A stretch of 11,651 nucleotides of DNA from an uncultured Chloroflexota bacterium (GCA_902827055.1 CADEHD010000039.1:1-11651); one strand, 5' to 3'. Numbered from the stretch's first letter, positions 1-6,355 are shown. Notes: a model not told the origin generated them from the sequence alone. A program made the numbers and translations.

Positions 1-546
1 CGGCTGGTCCGGGAACTCCGCGCGGAGCTCCTGCCACCTCGTCGGGCCACCGACCGAGAACAGGGTCTTCAGCTCATCGCGCGTGAGGCAGCTCAGGAAG
101 TTGTTGCGCGGGTTGACCATCACGGTCAGGGCATCGATGGCGACCTGCAGCTCGACGATGTCGGTGATGCCGGCGCTTGCGCACGCAGCCTTCTCGCGGT
201 CGTTGATCCGCCTCGAGGCGTCACTGAACTCGATCTCGCCTCGACAGAACTTCTCGAAGCCGCCCCCGGTCCCGGAGAACGCGACGTTGACCCGCGTCTT
301 CGCGCCCGCGCGGCCGAACTCCTCGGCGACCGCCTCCGAGATCGGGAAGACGGTGGACGACCCGTCGATGCGGATCTCACCCGCGAGGCCGGACAGGCCC
401 GCCTTCGGCGTGGTGCCGGTTCCGTTCTCGGGGGTACCGCTCTGCCCGGGCCCGCACGCCGCCCCGAGGAACAGCACCGTCGCCAGGGCCGCGCCCTGCA
501 GTGCGACGCGAGAAGGACGTCGGAGCCGTGGTGGGCGCAGCTGCAT
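1..546 (-). CDS. pstS: Phosphate ABC transporter substrate-binding lipoprotein PstS (partial, C-terminus outside window)
   Basis: The first 182 residues are visible; the frame is open to the left edge, so the C-terminal part is missing. The N-terminus has basic residues (about 1-13), a hydrophobic stretch (about 14-30) and a lipobox LGAAC with the lipidated Cys at 31. A Gly/Thr-rich linker follows, then the PstS signature IDGSSTVFPIS (60-70) and SGTGGGFEKFCRGEIEFSDA (91-110). In the family these loops bind phosphate. The mature protein is predicted to sit on the outer face of the membrane and hand phosphate to PstCAB, whose genes would be expected further left. ATG at 546 is preceded by AAGGAGA (555-561) at 8-nt spacing. 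It is transcribed divergently from arsC across a 305-bp gap. The family call is firm; strict phosphate specificity is inferred. Confidence 0.93.
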   Translation of the reverse strand, partial: MQLRPPRLRRPSRVALQGAALATVLFLGAACGPGQSGTPENGTGTTPKAGLSGLAGEIRIDGSSTVFPISEAVAEEFGRAGAKTRVNVAFSGTGGGFEKFCRGEIEFSDASRRINDREKAACASAGITDIVELQVAIDALTVMVNPRNNFLSCLTRDELKTLFSVGGPTRWQELRAEFPDQP

Positions 547-851
547 ACGTGCTGTCTCCTTGCTGGTTTCGGGCCGCGGGCCCGCTTCGCTTGCACTTGC
601 GCCGCTGATTGCGACGCCCCCACTCGTCTTTGACAACGACCGTACGCGGAGCCGAGGCCAGCGGCCAGCGGCTAAGCGGCACGCGACTCGACCGAGTGCC
701 GTCGAGATCAGCCCGGTGCACGCCCACGTCAGCGCGAGGGACCGGCCGTGTCAACACCAGGTCAACTCTGCCCCGCGCCGCCTCAGCACGACCACTCGAG
801 GCTGGACAAGGGGGCCTTGCAGATAGGACGCTCGCCAGGACCGGAGGCTTC
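547..851. other. Divergent intergenic region between pstS and arsC
   Basis: This 305-bp stretch has no convincing gene. Open frames cross it, but they lack Shine-Dalgarno sequences and resemble no family. It must hold the promoters of pstS (minus) and arsC (plus). A TTGACA lies at 630-635 on the plus strand, but no good -10 follows at 16-18 bp. The clearest pattern is a direct repeat at 750-766, listed separately. Confidence 0.6.
749..768. promoter_or_regulatory. 11-bp-period direct repeat, PHO-box-like
   Basis: GTCAAC occurs at 750-755 and again at 761-766, an exact 11-bp repeat period (one helical turn). PhoB/PhoP-family phosphate regulators bind direct repeats of about 7 bp spaced at 11 bp with a core like (T)GTCA or GTTCA. 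The site lies between pstS and arsC, 86 bp before the arsC start and about 205 bp before the pstS start. The match is partial and based on two half-sites only, so the assignment is tentative. Confidence 0.3.
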
Positions 852-1271
852 ATGGCAGATCCTCGCGCTGTGCCGATCATCGTGTTCCTCTGCGTGCAGA
901 ACGCCGGCCGTTCGCAGATGGCCGCTGCGCTCTGCGCGCACCATGCCGGTGACCGCGCCGTCGTCTACTCGGGCGGCTCGGACCCGGCCTCCGAAGTTCA
1001 CTCGCTCGCCATCGAGGCGATGCGCGAGCTCGGCATCGACATCTCGTCGGCCCGTCCGGCGCGCTGGACGGACGACCTCGTGCGCAGCGCCGACGTCGTG
1101 ATCACGATGGGTTGCGGCGACTCGTGCCCGTTCTTTCCCGGCGTCCGCTACGAGGACTGGGCGGTCGCCGATCCGGCCGGCCAACCACTGGAGGCCGTGC
1201 GCGCAATCCGCGACGACATCGACGCGCGCGTCCGGGCGCTGCTCGCCGACCTCGGCGTGGCGGCCTCGTGA
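852..1271 (+). CDS. arsC: Arsenate reductase, low-molecular-weight phosphatase family
   Basis: A protein of 139 residues. The P-loop of the LMW-phosphatase/ArsC fold is CVQNAGR at 14-20 (C-X5-R), followed by SQM as in ArsC proteins. The DPAG motif at 107-110 supplies the family's general-acid Asp. Two further cysteines, Cys88 and Cys92 in TMGCGDSCP, align with the redox cascade of thioredoxin-coupled ArsC, although their spacing (X3) is shorter than in the plasmid pI258 enzyme (X6). The predicted role is cytoplasmic reduction of arsenate to arsenite. The ATG at 852 has GGAGG at 843-847; the frame stays open further upstream but that part has no family similarity. The stop overlaps the next gene's start (GTGA, 1268-1271), so the channel gene is translationally coupled. 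A mycothiol-linked mechanism is possible and cannot be separated by sequence alone. Confidence 0.88.
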   Translation: MADPRAVPIIVFLCVQNAGRSQMAAALCAHHAGDRAVVYSGGSDPASEVHSLAIEAMRELGIDISSARPARWTDDLVRSADVVITMGCGDSCPFFPGVRYEDWAVADPAGQPLEAVRAIRDDIDARVRALLADLGVAAS

Positions 1272-2074
1272 CGTCGCTGCCACGCGCCTGCCTCGGTGAG
1301 GCCGTGGGCACGTTCCTGCTGGTGCTCTTCGGCACCGGCGTGGTGGCGGCGGCGGTCTTCACGAGCGCGCAAGTGGGACTCTGGCAGGTCGCGGTCGTCT
1401 GGGGCGTCGGGGTCGCGATCGCCGTGTACGTGAGCGCCGACCTGAGCGGGGCGCACCTCAACCCGGCCGTGTCGCTTGCGTTCGCCATCGCACGACCGGC
1501 GGCGTTCCCGGTTCGACGACTCCTCCCCTACTGGGGGGCCCAGCTGGGGGGCGCGGTGCTCGCGGGCGCGCTCGTGTATGCCGCGTTCGCGCCGTTCATC
1601 GCGCGATTCGAAGCGGCCGAGGGCGTAGTCCGAGGCGCGCCCGGCAGCGAGAAGTCGGCGATGGCCTTCGGGGAGTACTTCCCCAATCCGGCGCTCTTCG
1701 GGACTGGCCAGGAGGCGCACGCGCTCGTGAGTCCGCTGCGGGCGCTGGCTGTGGAAGCGCTGGGGACGGCGGTGCTGGTCTTCGTCATCTTCGCGCTGGT
1801 GCACCCGCGAAGTCGCGCGGTCCCGGCAGGGTTCGCGCCGGTGCTCATCGGCCTCACGGTCGCCCTGCTGATCAGCGTGTTCGCACCGATCACCCAGGCG
1901 GGCTGGAACCCGGCCCGCGACCTCGGGCCGCGTCTCGTCGCCTTCGCGATGGGCTGGGGCGATATCGCGATCCCCGGGCCGCGCGGCGGATTCTGGGTGT
2001 ACATCGTGGGGCCGCTCCTCGGGGGTCCCCTCGGGGCGATGCTGCACGACCGGTTGCTCGGACGCGGCGACTAG
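1268..2074 (+). CDS. MIP-family aquaglyceroporin, probable arsenite efflux channel
   Basis: A protein of 268 residues with the usual six membrane segments. The two half-helix motifs are NPA at 65-67 (GAHLNPAVSLA) and NPA at 214-216 (GWNPARDLGPR). The Asp after the second NPAR is typical of glycerol-conducting (GlpF-like) members rather than pure water channels. The start is GTG at 1268, overlapping the arsC stop by 4 nt; this gives an N-terminus (TSLPRACLGEAVGTFLLVLF) that fits the family. Aquaglyceroporins conduct As(OH)3, and in Sinorhizobium meliloti AqpS with ArsC forms an arsenate-reduction and arsenite-exit pathway. The arsC coupling suggests the same here; this function is inferred. 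No ArsR gene is visible. Glycerol uptake alone is the alternative. Confidence 0.9.
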   Translation: MTSLPRACLGEAVGTFLLVLFGTGVVAAAVFTSAQVGLWQVAVVWGVGVAIAVYVSADLSGAHLNPAVSLAFAIARPAAFPVRRLLPYWGAQLGGAVLAGALVYAAFAPFIARFEAAEGVVRGAPGSEKSAMAFGEYFPNPALFGTGQEAHALVSPLRALAVEALGTAVLVFVIFALVHPRSRAVPAGFAPVLIGLTVALLISVFAPITQAGWNPARDLGPRLVAFAMGWGDIAIPGPRGGFWVYIVGPLLGGPLGAMLHDRLLGRGD

Positions 2075-2100
2075 GCCCCCCGCTCCGCCGTCGAGCGCTG

Positions 2101-2115
2101 CGCCCTCCGGAGGCG
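2101..2115 (+). terminator. Possible terminator hairpin after the aquaporin gene
   Basis: Just after the aquaporin stop, CGCC-(C)-TCC can pair with GGA-GGCG, with one bulged C and almost no loop. No T-run follows. It is a weak candidate for ending the arsC-aquaporin transcript. Confidence 0.2.
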
Positions 2116-2145
2116 ATCGGCCGTGCCCCCGCGCCCCTGCGTTAC

Positions 2146-2175
2146 CATGCCGCGCACCGGCACATGCCGTGCACC
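2146..2175. repeat. 13-bp imperfect tandem repeat with hairpin potential, upstream of the CinA-like gene
   Basis: CATGCCGCGCACC (2146-2158) and CATGCCGTGCACC (2163-2175) agree at 12 of 13 positions with a 17-bp period. The segment 2154-2172 can also fold as a hairpin (CGGC/GCCG plus GCA/TGC with a bulged C). It lies about 20 bp before the GGGAGG Shine-Dalgarno (2194-2199) of the downstream gene. It could be an operator or a leader structure; no regulator is known to me. Confidence 0.35.
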
Positions 2176-2206
2176 CGATCGCGAGAGACTCCCGGGAGGC
2201 CCGCCA

Positions 2207-2713
2207 ATGTCGACGTTCTTGAGCCCCGAACAGGAAGCCCTGGCGACCGAGATCGCCGAGCGCGCTGCGGCTCGCGGCGAATCCGTCGCCGTCGCGGAGG
2301 CGACCACCGGAGGCCTGGTCTCATCGGCGTTGCTCTGGGTGGCGGGCGCCTCGAGGTTCTACGCGGGCGGCGGCGTGGTCTACACGCGCAACTCCCGGAT
2401 CCAGCTGGCGGGGGTGCCCGCCGCCGAGTACGAGAACTACCAGGGAACTACCGAGTCCCTGATCGCCTCGCTCGCCGAGGCGATGCGTACCCGGCTCGGC
2501 GCCACGTGGTGCATCGCAGAGTCCGGCCTTGCGGGGCCGACCGGGGGGCGCTCGGGCGCCCCGATCGGCCGCACGACCATCGGCGTCGCGGGACCAGTGG
2601 CGCGCACGCAGGTGGTCGAGACCGGTGTCACTGACCGCGGCGAGAACATGTCGCTCTTCACGACGCTCGCGCTTCGCTACCTGCGCGACGCGATCGCAGA
2701 GGCCGGTCAGTAG
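2207..2713 (+). CDS. CinA C-terminal-domain (PncC-like) protein with substituted active-site positions
   Basis: A protein of 168 residues forming a stand-alone CinA C-terminal domain, the size of PncC. PncC deamidates nicotinamide mononucleotide in NAD recycling. The family landmarks are present: AEATTGG (30-36), the FYAGGGVVYT strand (51-60) and SGLAGPTGG (106-114), then GAPIGRTTIGVAGP. However, the canonical AESCTGG reads AEATTGG here (Ser to Ala at 32). The Lys following the conserved Tyr (E. coli PncC YSNEAK) is Arg64 in this protein (YTRNSR). The usual nucleophile and Lys therefore appear replaced, so classical deamidase activity is doubtful. The ATG at 2207 has GGGAGG at 2194-2199, 7 nt spacing; a longer frame from 2123 is rejected for lack of Shine-Dalgarno and homology. 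Domain call firm, activity uncertain. Confidence 0.85.
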   Translation: MSTFLSPEQEALATEIAERAAARGESVAVAEATTGGLVSSALLWVAGASRFYAGGGVVYTRNSRIQLAGVPAAEYENYQGTTESLIASLAEAMRTRLGATWCIAESGLAGPTGGRSGAPIGRTTIGVAGPVARTQVVETGVTDRGENMSLFTTLALRYLRDAIAEAGQ

Positions 2714-2780
2714 CCGGGCTCAGCTCCAGCCCGAGGCGTGGCGGGGGGCGTCCACGCGCCCCCGTCACACCTCGATCCGG
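2714..2780. terminator. Two hairpins between convergent genes (bidirectional terminator region)
   Basis: In the 67-bp gap between the CinA-like and LLM stop codons there are two stem-loops. CGGGCT/AGCCCG pairs at 2715-2720 and 2728-2733 with a 7-nt loop. GGGGGCG/CGCCCCC pairs at 2744-2750 and 2757-2763 with a 6-nt loop. Neither is followed by a T-run, but position and strength suit termination from both sides in a high-GC genome. Confidence 0.45.
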
Positions 2781-3779
2781 CTACCCCACGAGCTTGCGGT
2801 AGATCTCGCCGCGCTTCTTCGGGTCGCGCTCGCTGATCGCGACGCTCGACTGGCTGTAGCCAGCCTCCCGCTGGGCCTCCACCCACTCGATGGCGCCTTC
2901 GACGGGCCCGGCGTAGGCGCGGGCGTGCACCACGTCGTCGGTCACGGCGGCGTAGGCCGCCTTCGAGCCCTCCTCGCGCCAGACGCGCCGCACCTCGTCG
3001 GCGACTTCGCCCAGCCCGATGCGGTGGAAGTTCTGGTAGTGCAGCTCGCCCATCTTGGCCATGTAGAAAGCGGTCTGCTCTCGGACGGCCTGGTATGCCT
3101 TGTCGGGATCCTCGGTGACGTGGGCGCCACCGGCGGTGATCGTCACGCTGTCGGGGTCCCTGCCGTACGAGGCCACCTGTGCGCGGAAGTCGGTTACCTG
3201 GCGTTGCCACCCGTCCCGCCCCGCGGCAGGCGCGAGCCAGCCATCGGCGAGCTCGGCGGCGAGGGCGACGGACACCGGGCCCTGCGACCCAAGGAAGATC
3301 GGGATGTGCCGCCTCGGAAGGTCACCGAGATGACGCAGCGAGAACCCCCGGTCGAGGTTGAAGACCTTGCCGTGGTAGTGCAGCGGCTCGCCCGCCACGA
3401 GCATGTTGATGATCTCCACGTACTCCCGCAGCCGCGTGATCGGCTTGTCGAACGGGATCCCGTGGAAGTGCTCGATCACCAGCGGCCCGGAGGTCCCGAG
3501 GCCGATCATCATCCGTCCGTTGGACACCTGGTCGAGCGTGGTGAAGTGCTGCGCGATCGCGGCCGGGGTCCGCGAGAACGAGTTGATGATCGACGTGCCG
3601 AGCTGCACCTGCTTCGTCTCGTAGGCGAGCAGCGCGAGCAGCGTGATCGCGTCCCGGCCCCACGCCTCCGCGACCGTAATCATGTGCACGCCGGCCTCGT
3701 CCGCGACCTTCGCGTCGGCGATCAGTCCGTCGCGATCGAGCGGCCCCTGCCAGTTCACGCCAATCGAGATCTTGCGCAT
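2781..3779 (-). CDS. LLM-class (luciferase-like) F420-type oxidoreductase
   Basis: A complete 332-residue protein, the usual length for the luciferase-like monooxygenase superfamily. The N-terminal strand KISIGVNWQGP is followed by the SRTPAAIAQHFTTLDQVSNG block (69-88) and RMMIGLGTSGP (89-99), typical of F420-dependent members of mycobacteria and related bacteria. The EHFHGIPFDKP (103-113) and LREYVEIINMLVAGEPLHYHGKVF segments, and GSQGP (164-168) later on, also fit. It probably acts on an unknown substrate in the cytoplasm using F420H2 or FMNH2; the cofactor is inferred. ATG at 3779 has GGAG at 3785-3788, 5 nt away. It lies 79 bp downstream of the alpha/beta hydrolase gene on the same strand, so co-transcription is plausible. 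Confidence 0.88.
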   Translation of the reverse strand: MRKISIGVNWQGPLDRDGLIADAKVADEAGVHMITVAEAWGRDAITLLALLAYETKQVQLGTSIINSFSRTPAAIAQHFTTLDQVSNGRMMIGLGTSGPLVIEHFHGIPFDKPITRLREYVEIINMLVAGEPLHYHGKVFNLDRGFSLRHLGDLPRRHIPIFLGSQGPVSVALAAELADGWLAPAAGRDGWQRQVTDFRAQVASYGRDPDSVTITAGGAHVTEDPDKAYQAVREQTAFYMAKMGELHYQNFHRIGLGEVADEVRRVWREEGSKAAYAAVTDDVVHARAYAGPVEGAIEWVEAQREAGYSQSSVAISERDPKKRGEIYRKLVG

Positions 3780-3858
3780 CGGTTCTCCGCTCTCTCGCTA
3801 CTCGTGACCATCTGCGAATCGAGGCGACCGCCCAATCCGGCGCCGCCCCCGCGCCCCG

Positions 3859-4665
3859 TCAGGCGGAGATCAGTTCGTTCTTCGCCAGGAAGTCGATCAA
3901 CAGGCCGCGGAACTCGTCCCGCGCCTGGCGATACACGCCGTGCCCCGCCTCCTGCACGATCTCGAGGCGGGCGTTGTCGCCCATCGCCCGCGCGATGACG
4001 ACACTGCCGGCTGCCCCGGCGACCGCATCTTTGCCACCGCCCACGACCAGCGCAGGGCACTCGATGCGATGGAGGTACGGGGTCATCGGGTGCTCGCGCA
4101 GGCCTGCGGTCGCGCGCGCCTCGGCGACGTACGACTCGATGTGCTCGGGCGCCACCGTGCGCTCGACGTTCCCCTGGTCCGACATCGTGACGTGGCCCTC
4201 GAACGCCGGCGCGAGCTCCCGCCCGGCGAGCGCGGCCTCGGAGCCCAGGCGCGCCACCTCACCACGCATGTACCAGTTCTCGGCAGAGCGTGGGTTCACT
4301 TCACTCGAGGTCGAATCGAGGACGATCGCCGCGCATCGCTCCGGGTAGTCGAGCGCGAAGCGCTGCACCACGACGCCACCCCATGAGACGCCGAGCAACA
4401 CGGCCCGCTCGATCCCGAGGTACCCCAGCAACCCATCGAGGTCCGCGGCGTACTTCGGCAGGGAGTACTTGGCCGCCTGCCCCGACCGCCCGAGTCCGCG
4501 GTTGTCCCACGAGATCGTGCGGAACCGCTCGGCGTACCACGCCATGTCCTCTTGCTCGAAGCCCTCGCCGCTGCCGCCCAGCCCGTGGCAGAACACGAAG
4601 GGGAGGGGTCCCGCACCGGCCTCCTCGTAGTGGATGCTGACCTCGCCGAGCTCCGCCTTGGGCAC
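3859..4665 (-). CDS. Alpha/beta-fold hydrolase
   Basis: A protein of 268 residues. The oxyanion-hole HG is at 27-28 (FCHGLGG), followed by WDNRGLGRSG (53-62). The nucleophile elbow is GVSWGG with Ser94, and the likely acid and base are Asp213 (GGGKDAV) and His242 (EAGHGVY), a complete catalytic triad. There is no signal peptide, so it should be cytoplasmic. The substrate cannot be predicted; relatives are annotated as 3-oxoadipate enol-lactonase-like, esterase or haloperoxidase-like. The start is GTG at 4665 with GGAGG (4671-4675) at 5 nt. The open frame continues far upstream to 5121 but that part is non-homologous. It is probably the first gene of a pair with the LLM oxidoreductase. Confidence 0.87.
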   Translation of the reverse strand: MPKAELGEVSIHYEEAGAGPLPFVFCHGLGGSGEGFEQEDMAWYAERFRTISWDNRGLGRSGQAAKYSLPKYAADLDGLLGYLGIERAVLLGVSWGGVVVQRFALDYPERCAAIVLDSTSSEVNPRSAENWYMRGEVARLGSEAALAGRELAPAFEGHVTMSDQGNVERTVAPEHIESYVAEARATAGLREHPMTPYLHRIECPALVVGGGKDAVAGAAGSVVIARAMGDNARLEIVQEAGHGVYRQARDEFRGLLIDFLAKNELISA

Positions 4666-4670
4666 AGGGG

Positions 4671-4675
4671 CCTCC
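4671..4675 (-). promoter_or_regulatory. Shine-Dalgarno deciding the hydrolase GTG start
   Basis: GGAGG on the minus strand lies 5 nt before GTG at 4665. It fixes the start of the hydrolase, whose frame otherwise runs open for another 450 bp upstream. Confidence 0.7.
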
Positions 4676-4815
4676 AGTTCACACCTGACCGGTGATTTCC
4701 GACGCGCGGTGGTGTGCTGCGTTGTACACCCCGGACCGTGGCGCCTCAAGTGGCGGCGGCACGCCACGAGGCCCCCGGCTCCCGCGCGACGTCGGTTCGG
4801 TGCGCGCGCCCTCCT

Positions 4816-4838
4816 CGGCATGCACGTACGACATGCCG
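4816..4838. promoter_or_regulatory. 7-bp inverted repeat, candidate operator
   Basis: CGGCATG (4816-4822) and CATGCCG (4832-4838) are perfect inverted arms around a 9-bp centre that itself contains CGTACG. A 23-bp dyad in a divergent gap is typical of a dimeric repressor site (for example TetR-type). No regulator gene is adjacent, so the binding protein is unknown. Confidence 0.35.
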
Positions 4839-4989
4839 CCGCACGAAGCGATCGCGGCGTCGTGCCGAGCGCCCGGCGCTCCCGTATCCTCGATGGGTGC
4901 TCGATCCCGCGCGCCCCTCGGGCGGCGCCATGCAAGGAGCGCAGGCAGCACCACTCGTCCGCATCAGGCGGGCAGAGTCGGGGGGACAC

Positions 4990-5445
4990 GTGCAGGTACT
5001 CCAGCGCGCGGCGGCCCTCGGCGCGGTCGTCACGATCGTGCTGATCCTGGCCACGACGCTTACGCCCCTGGTCGCCAGCGACGACGGGTGCGCCTTCGGC
5101 GTCCCGTGCACCGTGGGACACGCGATCGCCTTCGGCACGCTGGGGCTGACCTTGTCCGGGCTCTACGTGACCAGCTCATTCGCGCGGCGGAACCCCCGAC
5201 GCGCCCTCGCGATGCTGCTGCTCGCGATCTGGATCTTCGCGGCCGCCACCGAGATCGCGCAGGGCGAGGTGGGCCGCGACCCCTCGCTGGAGGACTGGGC
5301 GGCGGACATGGTCGGCGCGGTCGCGGGTCTCCTCATGGGGAGCTTCCTGATCCGCCTCGTATTCGGCTCGCGCCTCCCGACTGCGGTTCCGGCGCCCGTG
5401 ACGCCGGGTCGTCCGACGGGGCGCGCGGCGCGACGTCCTCGCTGA
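4990..5445 (+). CDS. Small VanZ-like family membrane protein
   Basis: With the GTG at 4990 this is a 151-residue protein with about four membrane segments (near 8-27, 42-62, 71-89 and 104-125). VanZ-like features are His44 in the second helix (VGHAIAFGTLG), TEIAQ with Glu88 and Gln91, and SLEDWAADMVGAVAG with Asp102. The first VanZ described confers low-level teicoplanin resistance; most family members have unknown roles, and no resistance is implied here. The tail after 126 is Pro/Arg-rich and cytoplasmic or disordered. The start is uncertain: GTG 4990 has a G-rich Shine-Dalgarno-like run (4980-4986), while an in-frame ATG at 4930 lacks one and would add 20 residues. It ends 7 bp from the convergent SUMF1-domain gene. 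Confidence 0.75.
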   Translation: MQVLQRAAALGAVVTIVLILATTLTPLVASDDGCAFGVPCTVGHAIAFGTLGLTLSGLYVTSSFARRNPRRALAMLLLAIWIFAAATEIAQGEVGRDPSLEDWAADMVGAVAGLLMGSFLIRLVFGSRLPTAVPAPVTPGRPTGRAARRPR

Positions 5446-5452
5446 CGCGGGG

Positions 5453-6205
5453 TCAGACGTCGGCGTAGACGCGGAAGCCGTAGTCGTTATAGCGAAGCCC
5501 GGGATCGAGCGACGACCGTGCCTGGATGCGATTCACCTTGATCGAGTGCCGCCACGAGCCGCCTCGGGAGGCGCGCCGCGTCCCCTCCTCGGGCCCGGTC
5601 GGGTGCATCTGCGCGCCCGGCTCGTACGGCGCGTACCAGTCGCTGCACCACTCGTGGACGTTCTCGCACATGTGGTACAGCCCGTAGCCGTTGGGTTCCG
5701 TCGACCCGATGGGGATCGGACGATCCATCCCGCCGCTCCGAGCGAATCGCCCCTCGGTCCAGGGTTCGGGCCCCCATGGATACGGTCGACCGTCTTCAGC
5801 GCCGCCCAGGGCTGCCCACTCGCGCTCGGCCTCGGTCGGCAGCCGGCACGCCCGCCCGAGGAGTTCCGACAACCAGGCGCAGTAGTCGACGGCGTCGTAC
5901 CAGCTGACACCGCACACGGGCTGCTCGGGCGCGTTGAATCGGTCCTCGGTCCAGAATCGAGGCGGCTCGTGGCTCGTCGCACGGAGGAACTCGGCGTACT
6001 CAACGTTCGAGACGGGGGTGAGCGCGGCGCAGAACGATCCCACGGTCACCTCGTGCACCGGACTCTCGTCCGCCCGCACGTCCGATCCCATCAGGAACGT
6101 GCCGCCGGGCAGCGTCACGAAGTGGGTCGCGCCCGCACCCTCGCGCAGCACCCGGGCCACTCGTTCGTCACCCCCGACGATTATCTCGGCCATCTCGCGC
6201 GCCAC
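5453..6205 (-). CDS. SUMF1/formylglycine-generating-enzyme-domain protein lacking the FGE cysteines
   Basis: A protein of 250 residues made of one SUMF1 domain. Landmarks are PGGTFLMGSD (33-42), DESPVHEVTV (46-55), PVCGVSWYDAVDYCAWL (96-112), RLPTEAEREWAA (121-132), GLYHMCENVHEWCSDWY (175-191), SRGGSW (213-218) and GFRVY near the end. True formylglycine-generating enzymes carry two copper-binding cysteines just after the GGS(W/Y) motif; the corresponding stretch here (217-232) has none. It is therefore unlikely to activate sulfatases, and may belong to the wider SUMF1 set (EgtB-like, PvdO-like or carbohydrate-binding relatives). No signal peptide is seen. The start is GTG 6205 (GGAG just upstream) or ATG 6193. 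A Rex operator lies 22 bp upstream of 6205. Confidence 0.85.
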   Translation of the reverse strand: MAREMAEIIVGGDERVARVLREGAGATHFVTLPGGTFLMGSDVRADESPVHEVTVGSFCAALTPVSNVEYAEFLRATSHEPPRFWTEDRFNAPEQPVCGVSWYDAVDYCAWLSELLGRACRLPTEAEREWAALGGAEDGRPYPWGPEPWTEGRFARSGGMDRPIPIGSTEPNGYGLYHMCENVHEWCSDWYAPYEPGAQMHPTGPEEGTRRASRGGSWRHSIKVNRIQARSSLDPGLRYNDYGFRVYADV

Positions 6206-6227
6206 TCACTCCGCTTGGAATCACCGC

Positions 6228-6247
6228 TTTGTGCGTCGGACCACAAA
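6228..6247. promoter_or_regulatory. Rex operator (redox-responsive repressor site)
   Basis: TTTGTG (6228-6233) and CACAAA (6242-6247) form a perfect 6-bp dyad around 8 bp. This matches the established Rex consensus TTGTG-N8-CACAA exactly. It lies in the gap between rex (plus) and the SUMF1-domain gene (minus), 22 bp before the latter's start and just upstream of a plausible rex promoter. Rex binds such sites when NADH/NAD+ is low. Autoregulation of rex and repression of the SUMF1 gene are inferred. Confidence 0.85.
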
Positions 6248-6250
6248 CTA

Positions 6251-6279
6251 TTGCGCCGCCATGACAACTGCGCGATTAT
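6251..6279 (+). promoter_or_regulatory. Candidate rex promoter
   Basis: TTGCGC (6251-6256) and GATTAT (6274-6279) are separated by exactly 17 bp, with moderate match to -35/-10 consensus. The AT-rich -10 stands out in this GC-rich sequence. The Rex operator ends 3 bp before the -35. The reverse complement of 6275-6280 is GATAAT, so the same patch could serve the divergent gene. Confidence 0.4.
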
Positions 6280-6355
6280 CGCCGCAACCTCCCCGATGCG
6301 CAGCCAAGCCGACGCGGCGCAGCCGTCCCTCGGGCCGCCGTCGCAAGAAAGTCCC

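Larger units (their letters stand above)
4666..4989. other. Divergent intergenic region between hydrolase and VanZ-like genes
   Basis: About 320 bp without a gene I can support. Open frames cross it, without Shine-Dalgarno or family similarity. It contains the palindrome at 4816-4838 (listed separately) and a weaker GGTGT...ACACC inverted repeat at 4711-4730 near the hydrolase start. No -35/-10 pair is convincing on either strand. The right end may be coding if the VanZ-like protein starts upstream at 4930. Confidence 0.5.

Noticed and set aside
630..635. TTGACA as a -35 for arsC
   Set aside because: No acceptable -10 lies 16-18 bp downstream, and it is more than 200 bp from the start codon.
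1148..2047. Long minus-strand open frame opposite the aquaporin gene
   Set aside because: The sense frame has clear membrane helices and both NPA motifs; the antisense is a shadow.
2529..3998. Long plus-strand open frame (489 codons)
   Set aside because: It lies opposite the LLM oxidoreductase and CinA-like genes; its Arg/Pro/His-rich translation is a GC-driven antisense shadow without family similarity.
5453..6205. Functional formylglycine-generating enzyme
   Set aside because: The catalytic cysteine pair is missing and no sulfatase gene is in the window.
5546..6355. Possible N-terminal extension of Rex
   Set aside because: The frame is open far upstream but overlaps the SUMF1 gene and does not match Rex; the family N-terminus begins at about 6356.
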